Source: JAFGAV01 sp041479055
GTDB taxonomy: Bacteria > Acidobacteriota > Aminicenantia > Aminicenantales > JAFGAV01
NCBI GenBank assembly: GCA_963702835.1
Contig: OY969762.1
Location: 3,038,001 to 3,102,000, forward strand
Length of the DNA: 64,000 bases
Direction of reading: 5' to 3'
The notes below the pieces were generated by a model. That model worked only from the letters and a program-made list of their open reading frames with translations. It searched no databases and was not told the DNA's origin. Numbering within the stretch: the first letter of the stretch is position 1; each line of letters opens with the position of its first letter. This document shows positions 7,917 to 16,150 of the stretch, piece by piece. Position numbers and translations under genes: made by a program.

Positions 7917-8484
7917 GCCCTATTTTTCTGAGAAAATCGATTAGGATCACTCGGAATCCTTCCGAGGGATCGTGAGTCATGCTCCACCGGGCTGCCTCTT
8001 CCAATTCTCGGGAGGTCGGTTTCAGAGCCTGGAGGTCGTCAAAATGCTTTCCTCCCTGGTCAACCGCTGCATAAAGCTTGAAATGGACCTGGTCATATCG
8101 GCCGAGATAATGAATGATTAAGGTATTGCCATAGGTCCTGGTTTCGGTCCGATCCATCAACCCTTCAGGCAGGCCGAAATCCATCACAGATGCCGGGCCG
8201 GGGTTAAGCCAGTTGTCAGGGAGATTGAAATCTCTTTGGACTTTTTCAGCCGCTTGTTTGATAAGAGGAGGGAAAGGACCCGATTTGATCAGAGAAACTG
8301 ATCCGCCTTTTTTTTCTACGAAGGCGATGACATCGACATCCTTTGTCGTTCGGCGGACATATCCAAGCACATTGAGCGCCGCCCCCCCACAGACGACCAT
8401 CTCAAAAGTGCCGGCGCCGAGAACTTCAAGCTGTTCAGATAGAGCCGCCAGTGCTTTTTCTATTTCGTCTTTCCCGTCGAACAT
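7891..8484 (-). CDS. DUF6036/AbiEii-like nucleotidyltransferase
   Basis: The protein has 197 residues. It carries the nucleotidyltransferase signature: a GG pair at 33-34 ('VCGGAALNVLGY') and the metal-binding D-x-D at 49 and 51 ('TTKDVDVI'). This is the pattern of the minimal polymerase-beta fold in DUF6036 and AbiEii toxins. The C-terminal half contains 'HFKLYAAVDQGGKHFDDLQALKP', typical of these proteins. AbiEii-type enzymes modify RNA (often tRNA) or proteins with nucleotides. The start lies 2 bp from the hsdM stop and the 3' end overlaps the winged-helix gene. Its position inside a type I modification operon, between hsdM and hsdS, is unusual. Confidence 0.8.
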   Translation of the reverse strand: MFDGKDEIEKALAALSEQLEVLGAGTFEMVVCGGAALNVLGYVRRTTKDVDVIAFVEKKGGSVSLIKSGPFPPLIKQAAEKVQRDFNLPDNWLNPGPASVMDFGLPEGLMDRTETRTYGNTLIIHYLGRYDQVHFKLYAAVDQGGKHFDDLQALKPTSRELEEAARWSMTHDPSEGFRVILIDFLRKIGHDDVAAKF

Positions 8485-8486
8485 GA

Positions 8487-9974
8487 TTAAACCTTGAAAT
8501 TCAACTCTTTCAAATGATTCATGACCGTTTCTTCGATTTTTTCGAACTCTTTCTTTAGCTCTTTAAGCTCGTCGATCGTCCTCTGGATATCGATTTTTTC
8601 TTCCTCCTCGGAAACGTCGACATAACGGGTGATATTGAGGTTAAAATCATTCTCCCTGATATCATTAAGAGAGACGGGCCGGCAGTACTTCGGAATCACT
8701 CTACTTTCCCTAAAGGCGTTTACAATTTTCGCGATATCTTCGCGGCGAAGTTTATTCTGCTTTTTCCCTTCAAGAAAATCGTTGGCTCCATAAAGGAGGA
8801 ATATTTTTCCGCGTCTCTCCTGAGGCTTGTTACGGTTAAGAATAAATAAACATGCGGGAATGCTCGTTCCATAAAACAACTTTGACGGAAGGCCGATGAC
8901 GGCTTCTAGGAGATCCTCTTCCAGGATTCCTTTTCTTATTTTCCCCTCGGCTCCGCCCCTGAAAAGAGCGCCGTGGGGAAGCACGATTCCGGCTTTTCCC
9001 GTGGGCTTGACGGAAGCCAGCATGTGCTGAACGAAGGCGTAATCGGCATAGCCCTTCGGGGGGACGCCGAAACGGAATCTCTTGAAGGGATCATTCTGGG
9101 CTTTTTCATACCCCCAATTTTTAAGGGAAAACGGCGGGTTGGCGATTACGATATCGAACTGCATCAATTGGCCTCTGTCGAGAAACTGCGGATCACGAAG
9201 CGTGTCGCCCCTCTTGACCAGCGCGTTTTGCAGGCCATGAAGGAGTAGGTTCATCTTGCAGATGGCCCATGTGCCGACATTAATCTCCTGACCATACAGG
9301 GAAATATTTTGAGGGTTTTGTCTATTTTCTTTCAGATGAAAGACGGACTGGATGAGCATGCCTCCGGAGCCGCAAGCGGGGTCGCAAATTCGCATCCCTT
9401 CTTGAGGGTCGAGGATATCGACGAGCAGCTCGACGACTTCCTTAGGGGCATAAAATTCACCCCCTTTTTTTCCGGCGCTCGAGGCAAATTGGCCGATGAG
9501 GTATTCATAAGCGTCGCCGAGGATGTCTGGTTTTTCCAAGTCTTCATTTCTTAGCCTGATCTGGGAGAAGTGATTGATGAGCTGGGCGAGGATATGGTCG
9601 GGTAACCTGTCCTTATCGTTAAAATCGACGGCGGAGAGGACGGCCTCCAGGCTATCCGGATTCTCTTCTTCCAGCATATCATTTGCTTTGTTTATAGCCT
9701 CGCCGATATTCTGAGTGAGCGTTTGGAGCCGGCTCCACCGGGCTTTCTCCGGAACAAAAAAGGCATGATAATCCCGGTCTTCCAAGGCAATTTTCCGATT
9801 ACCGGTTTCGCGGAGGATTCTTTCTACCTCTTCATCGAAAACATCGGAAATGCGCTTCAAGAAAAGCAAGCCGAAGATGTAGTTCTTATAGTCGGCCGCG
9901 TCGATATGGCCGCGCAGAATGTCTGCGGATTTCCAGAGATGGGATTTCAGAAGCTCCAAATTGACTTTATCCAT
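8487..9974 (-). CDS. hsdM: Type I restriction-modification DNA methyltransferase subunit HsdM
   Basis: The protein has 495 residues, counted from the ATG at 9974 that follows AAGGAA; a TTG two codons earlier is less likely. The HsdM N-terminal helical domain is at about 5-140. The N6-adenine methyltransferase core has motif I DPACGSGGM (198-206) for S-adenosylmethionine and catalytic motif IV NPPF (279-282), both intact. A C-terminal coiled coil ('IQRTIDELKELKKEFEKIEE') fits contact with HsdS. With the HsdS encoded downstream it should methylate adenines in a bipartite site. It is the first gene of the island operon, behind the promoter at 10020-10048. No HsdR is present, so the complex may methylate without cutting. 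Confidence 0.93.
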   Translation of the reverse strand: MDKVNLELLKSHLWKSADILRGHIDAADYKNYIFGLLFLKRISDVFDEEVERILRETGNRKIALEDRDYHAFFVPEKARWSRLQTLTQNIGEAINKANDMLEEENPDSLEAVLSAVDFNDKDRLPDHILAQLINHFSQIRLRNEDLEKPDILGDAYEYLIGQFASSAGKKGGEFYAPKEVVELLVDILDPQEGMRICDPACGSGGMLIQSVFHLKENRQNPQNISLYGQEINVGTWAICKMNLLLHGLQNALVKRGDTLRDPQFLDRGQLMQFDIVIANPPFSLKNWGYEKAQNDPFKRFRFGVPPKGYADYAFVQHMLASVKPTGKAGIVLPHGALFRGGAEGKIRKGILEEDLLEAVIGLPSKLFYGTSIPACLFILNRNKPQERRGKIFLLYGANDFLEGKKQNKLRREDIAKIVNAFRESRVIPKYCRPVSLNDIRENDFNLNITRYVDVSEEEEKIDIQRTIDELKELKKEFEKIEETVMNHLKELNFKV

Positions 9975-10019
9975 AGGCAATTTCCTTAGGACTTAGATAA
10001 AACTAAAAGCGCAATTAGA

Positions 10020-10048
10020 TATATATATGATAAACAACTATTTGTCAA
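10020..10048 (-). promoter_or_regulatory. Strong sigma-70-type promoter of the island operon
   Basis: On the minus strand TTGACA (10048-10043) is followed after 17 bp by TATATA (10025-10020), about 45 bp before the hsdM start. The surrounding 150 bp are extremely AT-rich, unlike anything else in the window. Confidence 0.7.
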
Positions 10049-10062
10049 TATCTATTAATATT

Positions 10063-10099
10063 TATAGTTTAATTATAATAATTGTATATATAAACTATA
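10063..10099. promoter_or_regulatory. Inverted repeat upstream of the island promoter (possible operator)
   Basis: TATAGTTTA (10063-10071) and TAAACTATA (10091-10099) form a perfect 9-bp inverted repeat with a 19-bp gap, 15 bp upstream of the -35 box. It could bind a dimeric regulator such as the winged-helix protein of the same operon. In such AT-rich DNA, chance symmetry is also possible. Confidence 0.4.
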
Positions 10100-10130
10100 A
10101 TTTATCATTATTTATAGCTGTTTTTTATTT

Positions 10131-10295
10131 GCCAACAAGCAGTATGAAGACATTATCAATTTGGCCTTGGCCGTCGGCGGCGCCAACCAGGACGGCTCGC
10201 GCCTGTCCCTCGACGCCCAGCCTCGAGTGTCGACGCCTTACGGGACCATCACTTATCCCGGCCGCTTGACAATCGTTAACGCGGAGTTCCGCTGA
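10131..10295 (+). pseudogene. Right 165-bp direct repeat: orphan 3' end of the lipoprotein gene
   Basis: This copy encodes the last 54 residues of the lipoprotein at 2571-3203 and its stop, with no start of its own. It abuts the stop codon of the next, convergent gene (10296), which suggests that this copy is the original chromosomal gene end. The left copy would then have come with the island. The four differences from the left copy are synonymous. Confidence 0.75.
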
Positions 10296-10853
10296 TTAAA
10301 AAATAAATCCCAAGCCCAGGCCGGCTTCCAAGCCGCCCACATCGATGAGGAATTCAGCCGGCTTCAGGCGACAACTTGAATAATCGGCTCGCAGGTCCAG
10401 GAAAAAGCCGCTAAAAAGCTTAACGATCAATTTTTCCTTAGCCACATAACCCAGGCTTGTCTTATGGGCGGCGCCGATGATGTTTCTCTCCTCGAAGGCG
10501 TGGACGAGCAGACCGGCGCCCAGGTCGATTTGAATGTGTTTCCCTAGAGGAAGAACGGCCATCAACCCGGCCCCGGCCCGGGTGATCTTCACTCTGGTCT
10601 CCTCCCCGGTGAAGCTTAAATGGCCGTTCTTGGCGAAATAGCCGCCCCCGATCCAAGGTTCCAGCCATTTCGTTATCCTCAGGCCTGCCTCCAGACCGAA
10701 GGATTGACCGGCGCCGTAGATATCCCGGAAGGCCTGCTCGCTCGGCCGGAAATAGCTGCCCTGAAGCTCGAACCGCAGAACGTCGGCCCGAAGGCTGAGG
10801 AGGCCCGTACCCAGAATGAATACGGCGATCAGCAGGACTCTTTTATGAGTCAT
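10296..10853 (-). CDS. Small outer-membrane beta-barrel protein
   Basis: The protein has 185 residues. A signal peptide (about 1-22) is followed by alternating hydrophobic/polar strands rich in Gly and aromatic residues: 'FELQGSYFRPSE', 'FGLEAGLRITKWLEPWIGGGYFAK', 'AGAGLMAVLPLGKHIQIDLGAGLLVHAF'. It ends in GLGLGFIF, with the terminal Phe typical of BAM-inserted barrels. The length suits an eight-stranded barrel. Its start overlaps the stop of the upstream amidohydrolase gene in an ATGA, so the two are co-translated. No specific function is recognisable. Confidence 0.65.
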   Translation of the reverse strand: MTHKRVLLIAVFILGTGLLSLRADVLRFELQGSYFRPSEQAFRDIYGAGQSFGLEAGLRITKWLEPWIGGGYFAKNGHLSFTGEETRVKITRAGAGLMAVLPLGKHIQIDLGAGLLVHAFEERNIIGAAHKTSLGYVAKEKLIVKLFSGFFLDLRADYSSCRLKPAEFLIDVGGLEAGLGLGFIF

Positions 10854-12694
10854 TTGAGCCTGACGTTATCGACCTGCAAACTGAAATCGCCCGTCTTTTG
10901 GTAGGCGCCCATGAAGATGCCGGTGATATCGTAGCCCTCGACGCCAAAATCTCCCCAGGAGAAGATATACTCCTTCCATTCCGGGCCGGCCTCAAAAGCC
11001 CGGACGGCCGGGATGAACCCCGCGCTGCGGCTGAAGAGGAGGACGGCAAAACCGGCGCCCTGGCCCCGTACATAGAACCTAAGGGCTTTGGCGAAAGAGA
11101 GGTTGGCCGGGTCGACAAAGGTCTTGCCCGGCATGAACATGGCCCCCGCCCAGCGGAAGGCCGCCCCTTCTTTGATCGTTCCGCTGATGAGCAGGGATTG
11201 CCGGCTCCCCTCGGCGCCGCCTTCGGCCAATTTATATTGAGCCGTGGACTTGCCGGCCATTAGGGCATCGGTGGAGATGACCCAGCCCGCGCCGAAATTG
11301 GCGGCAATCTTGTCGCCCTCAAAATCGCTGATCCAGCCGGATTCGGAATGGGGAGGGGGCGGAGTATTTTTTAGCTTATTCACGGCTTCCCATTCCTTCT
11401 GGACCGCCTGGCGATAGGCCTCCCGGTCCACGGCCTTCCCCTCTTTCCAGACCATTACGATATCACGGGTGGCCTGGATGTCTTGGGTCGGGTCGCCCTT
11501 GACCAGGAGCAGGTCGGCCAAAAACCCCGGCCGGATTCTGCCGCGTCCGGTCAGGGAGAATTTCTCCGCGGGCAGGGAGGTGGCAGCCCTCAATGCTTCT
11601 ATCGGCTTAAGCCCGGCCTTGACCAGCAGGGCCAACTCATCGTGGAGGCTGGCGCCAGGAGTGGTGTTGGGATTGCCCGAATCCGTGCCGGCCAGGAGGG
11701 GGGCTCCAGCGGCCTTGAGCTGGGCCAAGGCTTTTTCCGCGGCCCGATAAGGTGCCTCGTTAGTTTTTTCCGAAAAAGAGGCCTTTAAGTTTTTTACATC
11801 GGTGGGTTTTAAGTATGGGGAAAGGCTTTTATTTTCGGCCAGAATTTTTCCGCTGCCCAGGCCGGCTATCCCATTCAATACGGTCAGAGTGGGAATGACG
11901 AACGCCTTGTGGCCTGCCGCGAGGCGGCCGAACTCCGGGTCGAAGGCTTGTTCGAAATATAGATGAGCCAGGCCGTCGGCCCCGGCCTGGAGCGCGTCCA
12001 GGCTGTTACGGAGAGTTGTGGCATGGACAACGGCCATCTTACCGTGCCGGTGAGCCTCCTGGATCAGGGCCCGGACCGTATCCAGGCTGAGAGTGGGGAA
12101 CTGGAAGCCCATTCCGCTGCCGTCCTCCATGATGATCTTGATGAAGTCCGAGCCTTCGGCCAGGCGGGCTTCGACCCAAGCCGCCGCCTCTTCCGGCCGG
12201 GTCAGAGTGGGAATGGCCAGGCCGTATTCGGTGCCGTGGCCGTGGGGCACGGTGGCCAGGGTTCCTGATGAAACAAAGGCGGCTAGGTCCGAAGCCTTCC
12301 CGACGGTTTGGAGTTGCTTGATCTCCTTCATCAATTTCACGTCGGTGAACATATCGACGACCGAAGTGATGCCGAAGATAAGGCACTGTTTGAGGTTGTC
12401 AATAGATAAGGTGTGGATGTGGGCGTCGATAAGTCCGGGGAGAAGGGTCTGGCCGCGGCCGTCAATGACGGCGGCTCCCGGAGGAGGGGGGAGGTTTTTC
12501 CCAACGGCCTCGATTCGGCCGTTTTTAAAGATGACCGTGTCGGCCGGGATGAGGTTTTCGCCGTCAAAGACGCGGACGTGGGCGATAACCGTCGCGGCCG
12601 GCTCATCCTGCGGCGCGGCCCAGGCCCCGGCCAGCCCGGCCAGGGTCAAAAGACCTGCTGTCAAAAATATCGTCTGAATTATTTTTTTAACCAT
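10850..12694 (-). CDS. Exported amidohydrolase with a C-terminal CIA30-like domain
   Basis: The protein has 614 residues. A signal peptide (1-26, ending AWAAPQ) is followed by an amidohydrolase (imidazolonepropionase/prolidase-like) barrel. Visible features are a composite beta domain with 'VRVFDGENLIPADTVIFKNGRIEAVG', the metal motif 'GLIDAHIHT' near 91-99, a later metal His in 'AVVHATT', and the catalytic Asp in 'LAGTDSGNP'. The C-terminal 165 residues from about 450 ('WISDFEGDKIAANFGAGWVIS' to 'FSLQVDNVRLK') look like a CIA30/carbohydrate-binding-like jelly roll. Substrate is not predictable; relatives cleave cyclic amides or dipeptides. It lies 14 bp after a second amidohydrolase gene and overlaps the barrel-protein gene, making a three-gene operon. 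Confidence 0.8.
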   Translation of the reverse strand: MVKKIIQTIFLTAGLLTLAGLAGAWAAPQDEPAATVIAHVRVFDGENLIPADTVIFKNGRIEAVGKNLPPPPGAAVIDGRGQTLLPGLIDAHIHTLSIDNLKQCLIFGITSVVDMFTDVKLMKEIKQLQTVGKASDLAAFVSSGTLATVPHGHGTEYGLAIPTLTRPEEAAAWVEARLAEGSDFIKIIMEDGSGMGFQFPTLSLDTVRALIQEAHRHGKMAVVHATTLRNSLDALQAGADGLAHLYFEQAFDPEFGRLAAGHKAFVIPTLTVLNGIAGLGSGKILAENKSLSPYLKPTDVKNLKASFSEKTNEAPYRAAEKALAQLKAAGAPLLAGTDSGNPNTTPGASLHDELALLVKAGLKPIEALRAATSLPAEKFSLTGRGRIRPGFLADLLLVKGDPTQDIQATRDIVMVWKEGKAVDREAYRQAVQKEWEAVNKLKNTPPPPHSESGWISDFEGDKIAANFGAGWVISTDALMAGKSTAQYKLAEGGAEGSRQSLLISGTIKEGAAFRWAGAMFMPGKTFVDPANLSFAKALRFYVRGQGAGFAVLLFSRSAGFIPAVRAFEAGPEWKEYIFSWGDFGVEGYDITGIFMGAYQKTGDFSLQVDNVRLK

Positions 12695-12708
12695 GGCTTC
12701 TTCTCACT

Positions 12709-14454
12709 TTAAATACTTTTTTTATAAAGGACTTTACCGCCGACGATGGTGGCCAGGACCCGGGTCTTGAGGATATCATCCTCGGGCACGGTCATTATGT
12801 CCTGGCTGAGGACGGTGATGTCGGCCAGCTTGCCCGGCGTCAGAGACCCTTTGATCCCTTCCTCGAATGAGGCAGTGGCGCCGTTGAGGGTGTAGGCCCG
12901 CAGCGCTTCCGGCCGGCTCATCCGCTGGTCGCCGAAGAACACCTGGCCGTTTTTCATCTTCCGGGTCACCAGGGCATAGAAGCAGGGGATGGGGTCCACA
13001 TCCTCTACCGGCGCGTCTGTGCCGTTGGCGATCAGAGCGCCGCCGGCCATCAGCTTCCGCCAGATATAAGCGCCCTCCTCGGTCCTTTTCAGGCCCAGCC
13101 GCTTGGGGACCCAGGGCCCGTCCGAGGTGGCGTGGATCCCCTGCATGCTGGCGATGACGCCCAACGCGCCGAAGCGCGGGATGTCCGGCGGGCTCAGGTG
13201 CTGGGCGTGCTCGACCCGCCACCTCAAGTCTTTTTTGTCCGGATGGGCCTTGAACGCCTCCTCGTATATGTCGAGCGTCTCCCGGTTGGCCCGGTCTCCG
13301 ATGGCGTGGGTGCAGAGCTGGAACCCGTTGTCCACGGCGATCCGGGCCGTCTCTCTCAGGTCCGCCAACGGCTCGGTGTTCAGGCCGGTGGAAGAAGGCA
13401 GGTCTGTATATGGCTCGAGCAGCCAGGCGCCGTGGGAGCCCAGGGCGCCGTCGATAAATCGTTTTATGGAGCGTACGGTCAACTGGTGATGAGGGGCGTC
13501 GATGATAAGGTAGTCCTTGATCCGTTTCTGTAGCTGTTGGTTGTCTTCGCCGATCATGGCATTGACCCGGACGCCCAGCTTTCCTTCGTTGGCCAGGTTC
13601 TTGTAGAGGTCGATGGTCGAGAAGGATGCTCCCGCGTCGTGCACCGAAGTCAGCCCCTTGGATAAACACTCCTGGCTGGTCAGCTCCGCCGTCCGGCGCG
13701 CGTCGGCTTCAACCTGCGCGGCCGTCCTCCGGCTGAGAGTGGCCTCCTGGGCTCGAGATAAAAGACCTTGGGCCGTCTCCAGGAAGACACCTATCGGGTT
13801 TCCGCTCTTGTCCTTAATAATTTCCCCTCCCGGCGGGTTGGGCGTCTTCCCGGTGATCTTGGCCAGCTCCATGGCCTTGGCATTGGCGATGGTGGAGTGG
13901 CCGCTGGCATGCTCCAGGATCACCGGGTTGTCGGGGGAGACCAGGCTCAATTGGGTATGAAAGGGAAGGCCGTCGATGCTGGGCTGGGGCGTCTTGTCCC
14001 ATTTGTCCTGGTGCCAGCCCCGGCCGGTGATCCAGGCGCCCGGCTTGGCCACCCGGGCCGCATCCTTGACCATGGCCACGATGTCGTCCCAGTTGCGGGC
14101 CTTGGTCAAGTCCAGGCTCTGCTTGGCCTGTCCGATACCCATGAAGTGCAAATGAGAGTCGATGAGCCCCGGCACGGCCAGCTTCCCCTGAAGGTTGATG
14201 ACCTCGGTTTTGTCGCCGATATAGTTTTTGATCTCTTTAGCCGTCCCCACGGCCACAACCCAATCCCCGCGCACGGCCAGCGCTTCAGCCTGGGGCTTGG
14301 CCTCATCACCGGTGACGATTTTGCCCCCGGTGAGCACAAGGTCGGCCGGCTCCGGCTTCTGGGCACAGCCGGCCAGCCCTGCCGCGGCCAACAGGACCGC
14401 GGCGGTTAGAGCGGCCCTAAGATATCTTGAATGGAGTTTCCCTTTTTTATTCAT
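12709..14454 (-). CDS. YtcJ-like amidohydrolase, lipoprotein
   Basis: The protein has 581 residues. It starts at an ATG behind AAGGAGGG and has a lipoprotein signal with lipobox LAGC near residue 29. It matches the YtcJ/AepA type of amidohydrolase_3. The metal motif is 'GLIDSHLHFMG', followed by 'GRGWHQDKW', the long insert with 'HASGHSTIAN', 'FIDGALGSHGAWL', 'THAIGDRAN', 'RVEHAQHLSP' and 'NGTDAPVEDVDP'. All expected metal and catalytic positions appear present. The family hydrolyses N-substituted formamides or cyclic amides, but the natural substrate is unknown. It heads the operon with the second amidohydrolase and the barrel protein. Confidence 0.82.
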   Translation of the reverse strand: MNKKGKLHSRYLRAALTAAVLLAAAGLAGCAQKPEPADLVLTGGKIVTGDEAKPQAEALAVRGDWVVAVGTAKEIKNYIGDKTEVINLQGKLAVPGLIDSHLHFMGIGQAKQSLDLTKARNWDDIVAMVKDAARVAKPGAWITGRGWHQDKWDKTPQPSIDGLPFHTQLSLVSPDNPVILEHASGHSTIANAKAMELAKITGKTPNPPGGEIIKDKSGNPIGVFLETAQGLLSRAQEATLSRRTAAQVEADARRTAELTSQECLSKGLTSVHDAGASFSTIDLYKNLANEGKLGVRVNAMIGEDNQQLQKRIKDYLIIDAPHHQLTVRSIKRFIDGALGSHGAWLLEPYTDLPSSTGLNTEPLADLRETARIAVDNGFQLCTHAIGDRANRETLDIYEEAFKAHPDKKDLRWRVEHAQHLSPPDIPRFGALGVIASMQGIHATSDGPWVPKRLGLKRTEEGAYIWRKLMAGGALIANGTDAPVEDVDPIPCFYALVTRKMKNGQVFFGDQRMSRPEALRAYTLNGATASFEEGIKGSLTPGKLADITVLSQDIMTVPEDDILKTRVLATIVGGKVLYKKSI

Positions 14455-14607
14455 AATGCCCTCCTTGGATTCTTATATCATAGGTCGAGCTCAAAACGTA
14501 TCGGATGATGGCAGAATCTAATCACAGGGATGGAGATGCTTTTTTGTTTTTGCTTGCCCAGGACAGGCCTGAAGCCGATAATAGAGGATGAAGAGGAGGG
14601 CGAATCA

Positions 14608-15348
14608 ATGAATAACCTTGGCCTTATTGGGCTTGGAGTGGCTCTTCTGGCTGTGGCGGTCATGGCCGGCGCGGCGGCCCTGGAGAAGGACCTGATCCCC
14701 ACCTCGCGGGGAAACCTGGAAATCACCTCCATCACTCATGCGACGCTGATGTTCGTGTGGAACGGCATCGTCATCCATGTGGACCCCGTCTCCCGGGGCG
14801 GGCCCGATTACGCCAAGATGCCCAAAGCGGACCTTATCCTCATTACCCATGAGCACAGCGACCATTTTGACCCGGCGGCCGTGGACCTGCTCAAGAAGCC
14901 GGGGACGGAGATCCTCTATACCGCCCAATGCGCCGAGAAAATGCCCGGCGGATCGGTCCTGGCCAACGGCCAGCAAAGAACGGTGGGGGGTATTTCCGTC
15001 GAGGCTGTGCCCGCCTACAATATCCTCCATATGCGGAGCGCCGGCCTTCCCTATCATCCGCGGGGCATCGGCAACGGCTATGTCCTGACCTTCGGCGACA
15101 AGCGGGTTTATGTGGCCGGGGATACGGAGAACATCCCGGAGATGAAGGAGCTTAAAAAAATTGACGTGGCCTTTCTGCCCATGAACCTGCCCTACACCAT
15201 GACCCCCGAGATGGTGGCCCAGGCGGCCCGCCTGTTCCGGCCCAAGATCCTTTATCCTTATCACTACGGCGATACAGACCCTCAACTCCTGGTGGGACTG
15301 CTCAATCAGGATAAGGACATCGAGGTCCGCATCCGCAACTTGCGCTGA
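14608..15348 (+). CDS. Exported metallo-beta-lactamase-fold hydrolase (UlaG-like)
   Basis: The protein has 246 residues from the ATG at 14608, which follows GAGGAGGG and begins a signal sequence. An upstream in-frame ATG at 14530 would add 26 residues without a ribosome site. The zinc-binding signature 'LITHEHSDHFDP' (HxHxDH) is intact. 'VYVAGDTENIPEM' supplies the bridging Asp and 'ILYPYHYGDTDPQ' the last His. The layout is that of UlaG/COG2220 hydrolases, which as a group act on phosphodiester or lactone bonds. The substrate here is not known. It is divergent from the YtcJ-like gene. Confidence 0.8.
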   Translation: MNNLGLIGLGVALLAVAVMAGAAALEKDLIPTSRGNLEITSITHATLMFVWNGIVIHVDPVSRGGPDYAKMPKADLILITHEHSDHFDPAAVDLLKKPGTEILYTAQCAEKMPGGSVLANGQQRTVGGISVEAVPAYNILHMRSAGLPYHPRGIGNGYVLTFGDKRVYVAGDTENIPEMKELKKIDVAFLPMNLPYTMTPEMVAQAARLFRPKILYPYHYGDTDPQLLVGLLNQDKDIEVRIRNLR

Positions 15349-15415
15349 CCCCCCGGCTCCACTCTCGATTTCAGAATCGGACGCGCGGATATGGTATATT
15401 TGGCCCAGGCCTAGT

Positions 15416-16084
15416 ATGAGTCATAAGTGGATATTCGTCCTCCCGGCCGCGGCCCTGGGCCTGGCGCTGTTCCTGGCCTGCGGCCAGGAACGGCAGAGCC
15501 AAAAAGCGCAGAGCGTCGAGATCAAAGAGTACCAGGGCCAGAAGCTGGACTCGGTCACAAAATTCGAGGAAAACTCCATCAAGGGGCCTCAGCACGTTAA
15601 TATCGATAAATACGCTCTGAAGATCGGCGGGCTCGTGGATAAACCCTTGAGCTATTCCTATCAACAGGTGCTTTCGCACAAATCCGTTTCGAGAATCACG
15701 GTTATCCACTGCGTCGAGGGCTGGGAGGTGAAGATCTTCTGGGAAGGAGTGCCCCTTCAGGAACTCTTCAAAGAGGCGGGAGTCAAGCCGGCCGCCAACA
15801 CGGTCATCTTCCGGTCTTATGACGGCTACTCGACATCTCTCCCCCTCAACACTGTCATCAAGAAAAATATCCTCCTCGCCTTTAAAATGAACGGCCTGAC
15901 CCTGCCCGAGGAGCGGGGTTTTCCCTTCCAGGTCGTCGCGGAAGACAAGTGGGGCTACAAGTGGGCTAAGTGGGTGACGGAGATCGAATTGTCCGACAAC
16001 CCGGAGTACAGGGGCTATTGGGAAAGCCGGGGATATAACAACAAGGGCGACCACAACGGCCCGATGTTCGAGCGGGAGAAATAA
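15416..16084 (+). CDS. Sulfite-oxidase-like molybdopterin-binding lipoprotein
   Basis: The protein has 222 residues. The N-terminus has a lipobox (LFLAC, Cys near 21), which anchors the protein. The rest is a single oxidoreductase molybdopterin-binding domain of the sulfite oxidase/YedY type: 'YALKIGGLVDKPLSYSYQQVL', the molybdenum-ligand cysteine in 'TVIHCVEGWEVKIFWEGVPL', and 'GFPFQVVAEDKWGYKWAKWVTEIEL'. It lacks the dimerisation domain of true sulfite oxidases. YedY-type enzymes reduce methionine sulfoxide in exported proteins together with a heme partner; no partner gene is adjacent here. The substrate remains open. Confidence 0.82.
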   Translation: MSHKWIFVLPAAALGLALFLACGQERQSQKAQSVEIKEYQGQKLDSVTKFEENSIKGPQHVNIDKYALKIGGLVDKPLSYSYQQVLSHKSVSRITVIHCVEGWEVKIFWEGVPLQELFKEAGVKPAANTVIFRSYDGYSTSLPLNTVIKKNILLAFKMNGLTLPEERGFPFQVVAEDKWGYKWAKWVTEIELSDNPEYRGYWESRGYNNKGDHNGPMFEREK

Positions 16085-16150
16085 ATGTTTTGGTGCTGCC
16101 GCCTTGACGGCTCGGCCTAAGCGGGGAGTGTAATCTTATTAATCGCTAAT

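Larger units (their letters stand above)
3204..10130. mobile_element. Putative restriction-modification island inserted at the 3' end of a lipoprotein gene
   Basis: About 6.9 kb lie between the two copies of the 165-bp repeat. It is clearly richer in A+T than the flanks, most extremely at 9985-10130. All six genes are on the minus strand in one tight operon. Target-gene 3'-end duplication is what site-specific integration into a coding gene leaves behind. However, no integrase, transposase or relaxase gene is visible, so the element is either non-autonomous, decayed, or entered by homologous recombination. An alternative is a tandem copy of the lipoprotein gene that was largely replaced by the island. 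Confidence 0.6.

Noticed and set aside
9961..9970. TTGACTTTAT near the hsdM start as a plus-strand promoter
   Set aside because: It is part of the hsdM coding sequence and has no -10 box at the right distance.
3204..10130. Integrase, transposase or relaxase gene in the island
   Set aside because: None of the six gene products or the gaps shows an integrase or transposase motif, so the means of mobility is left open.
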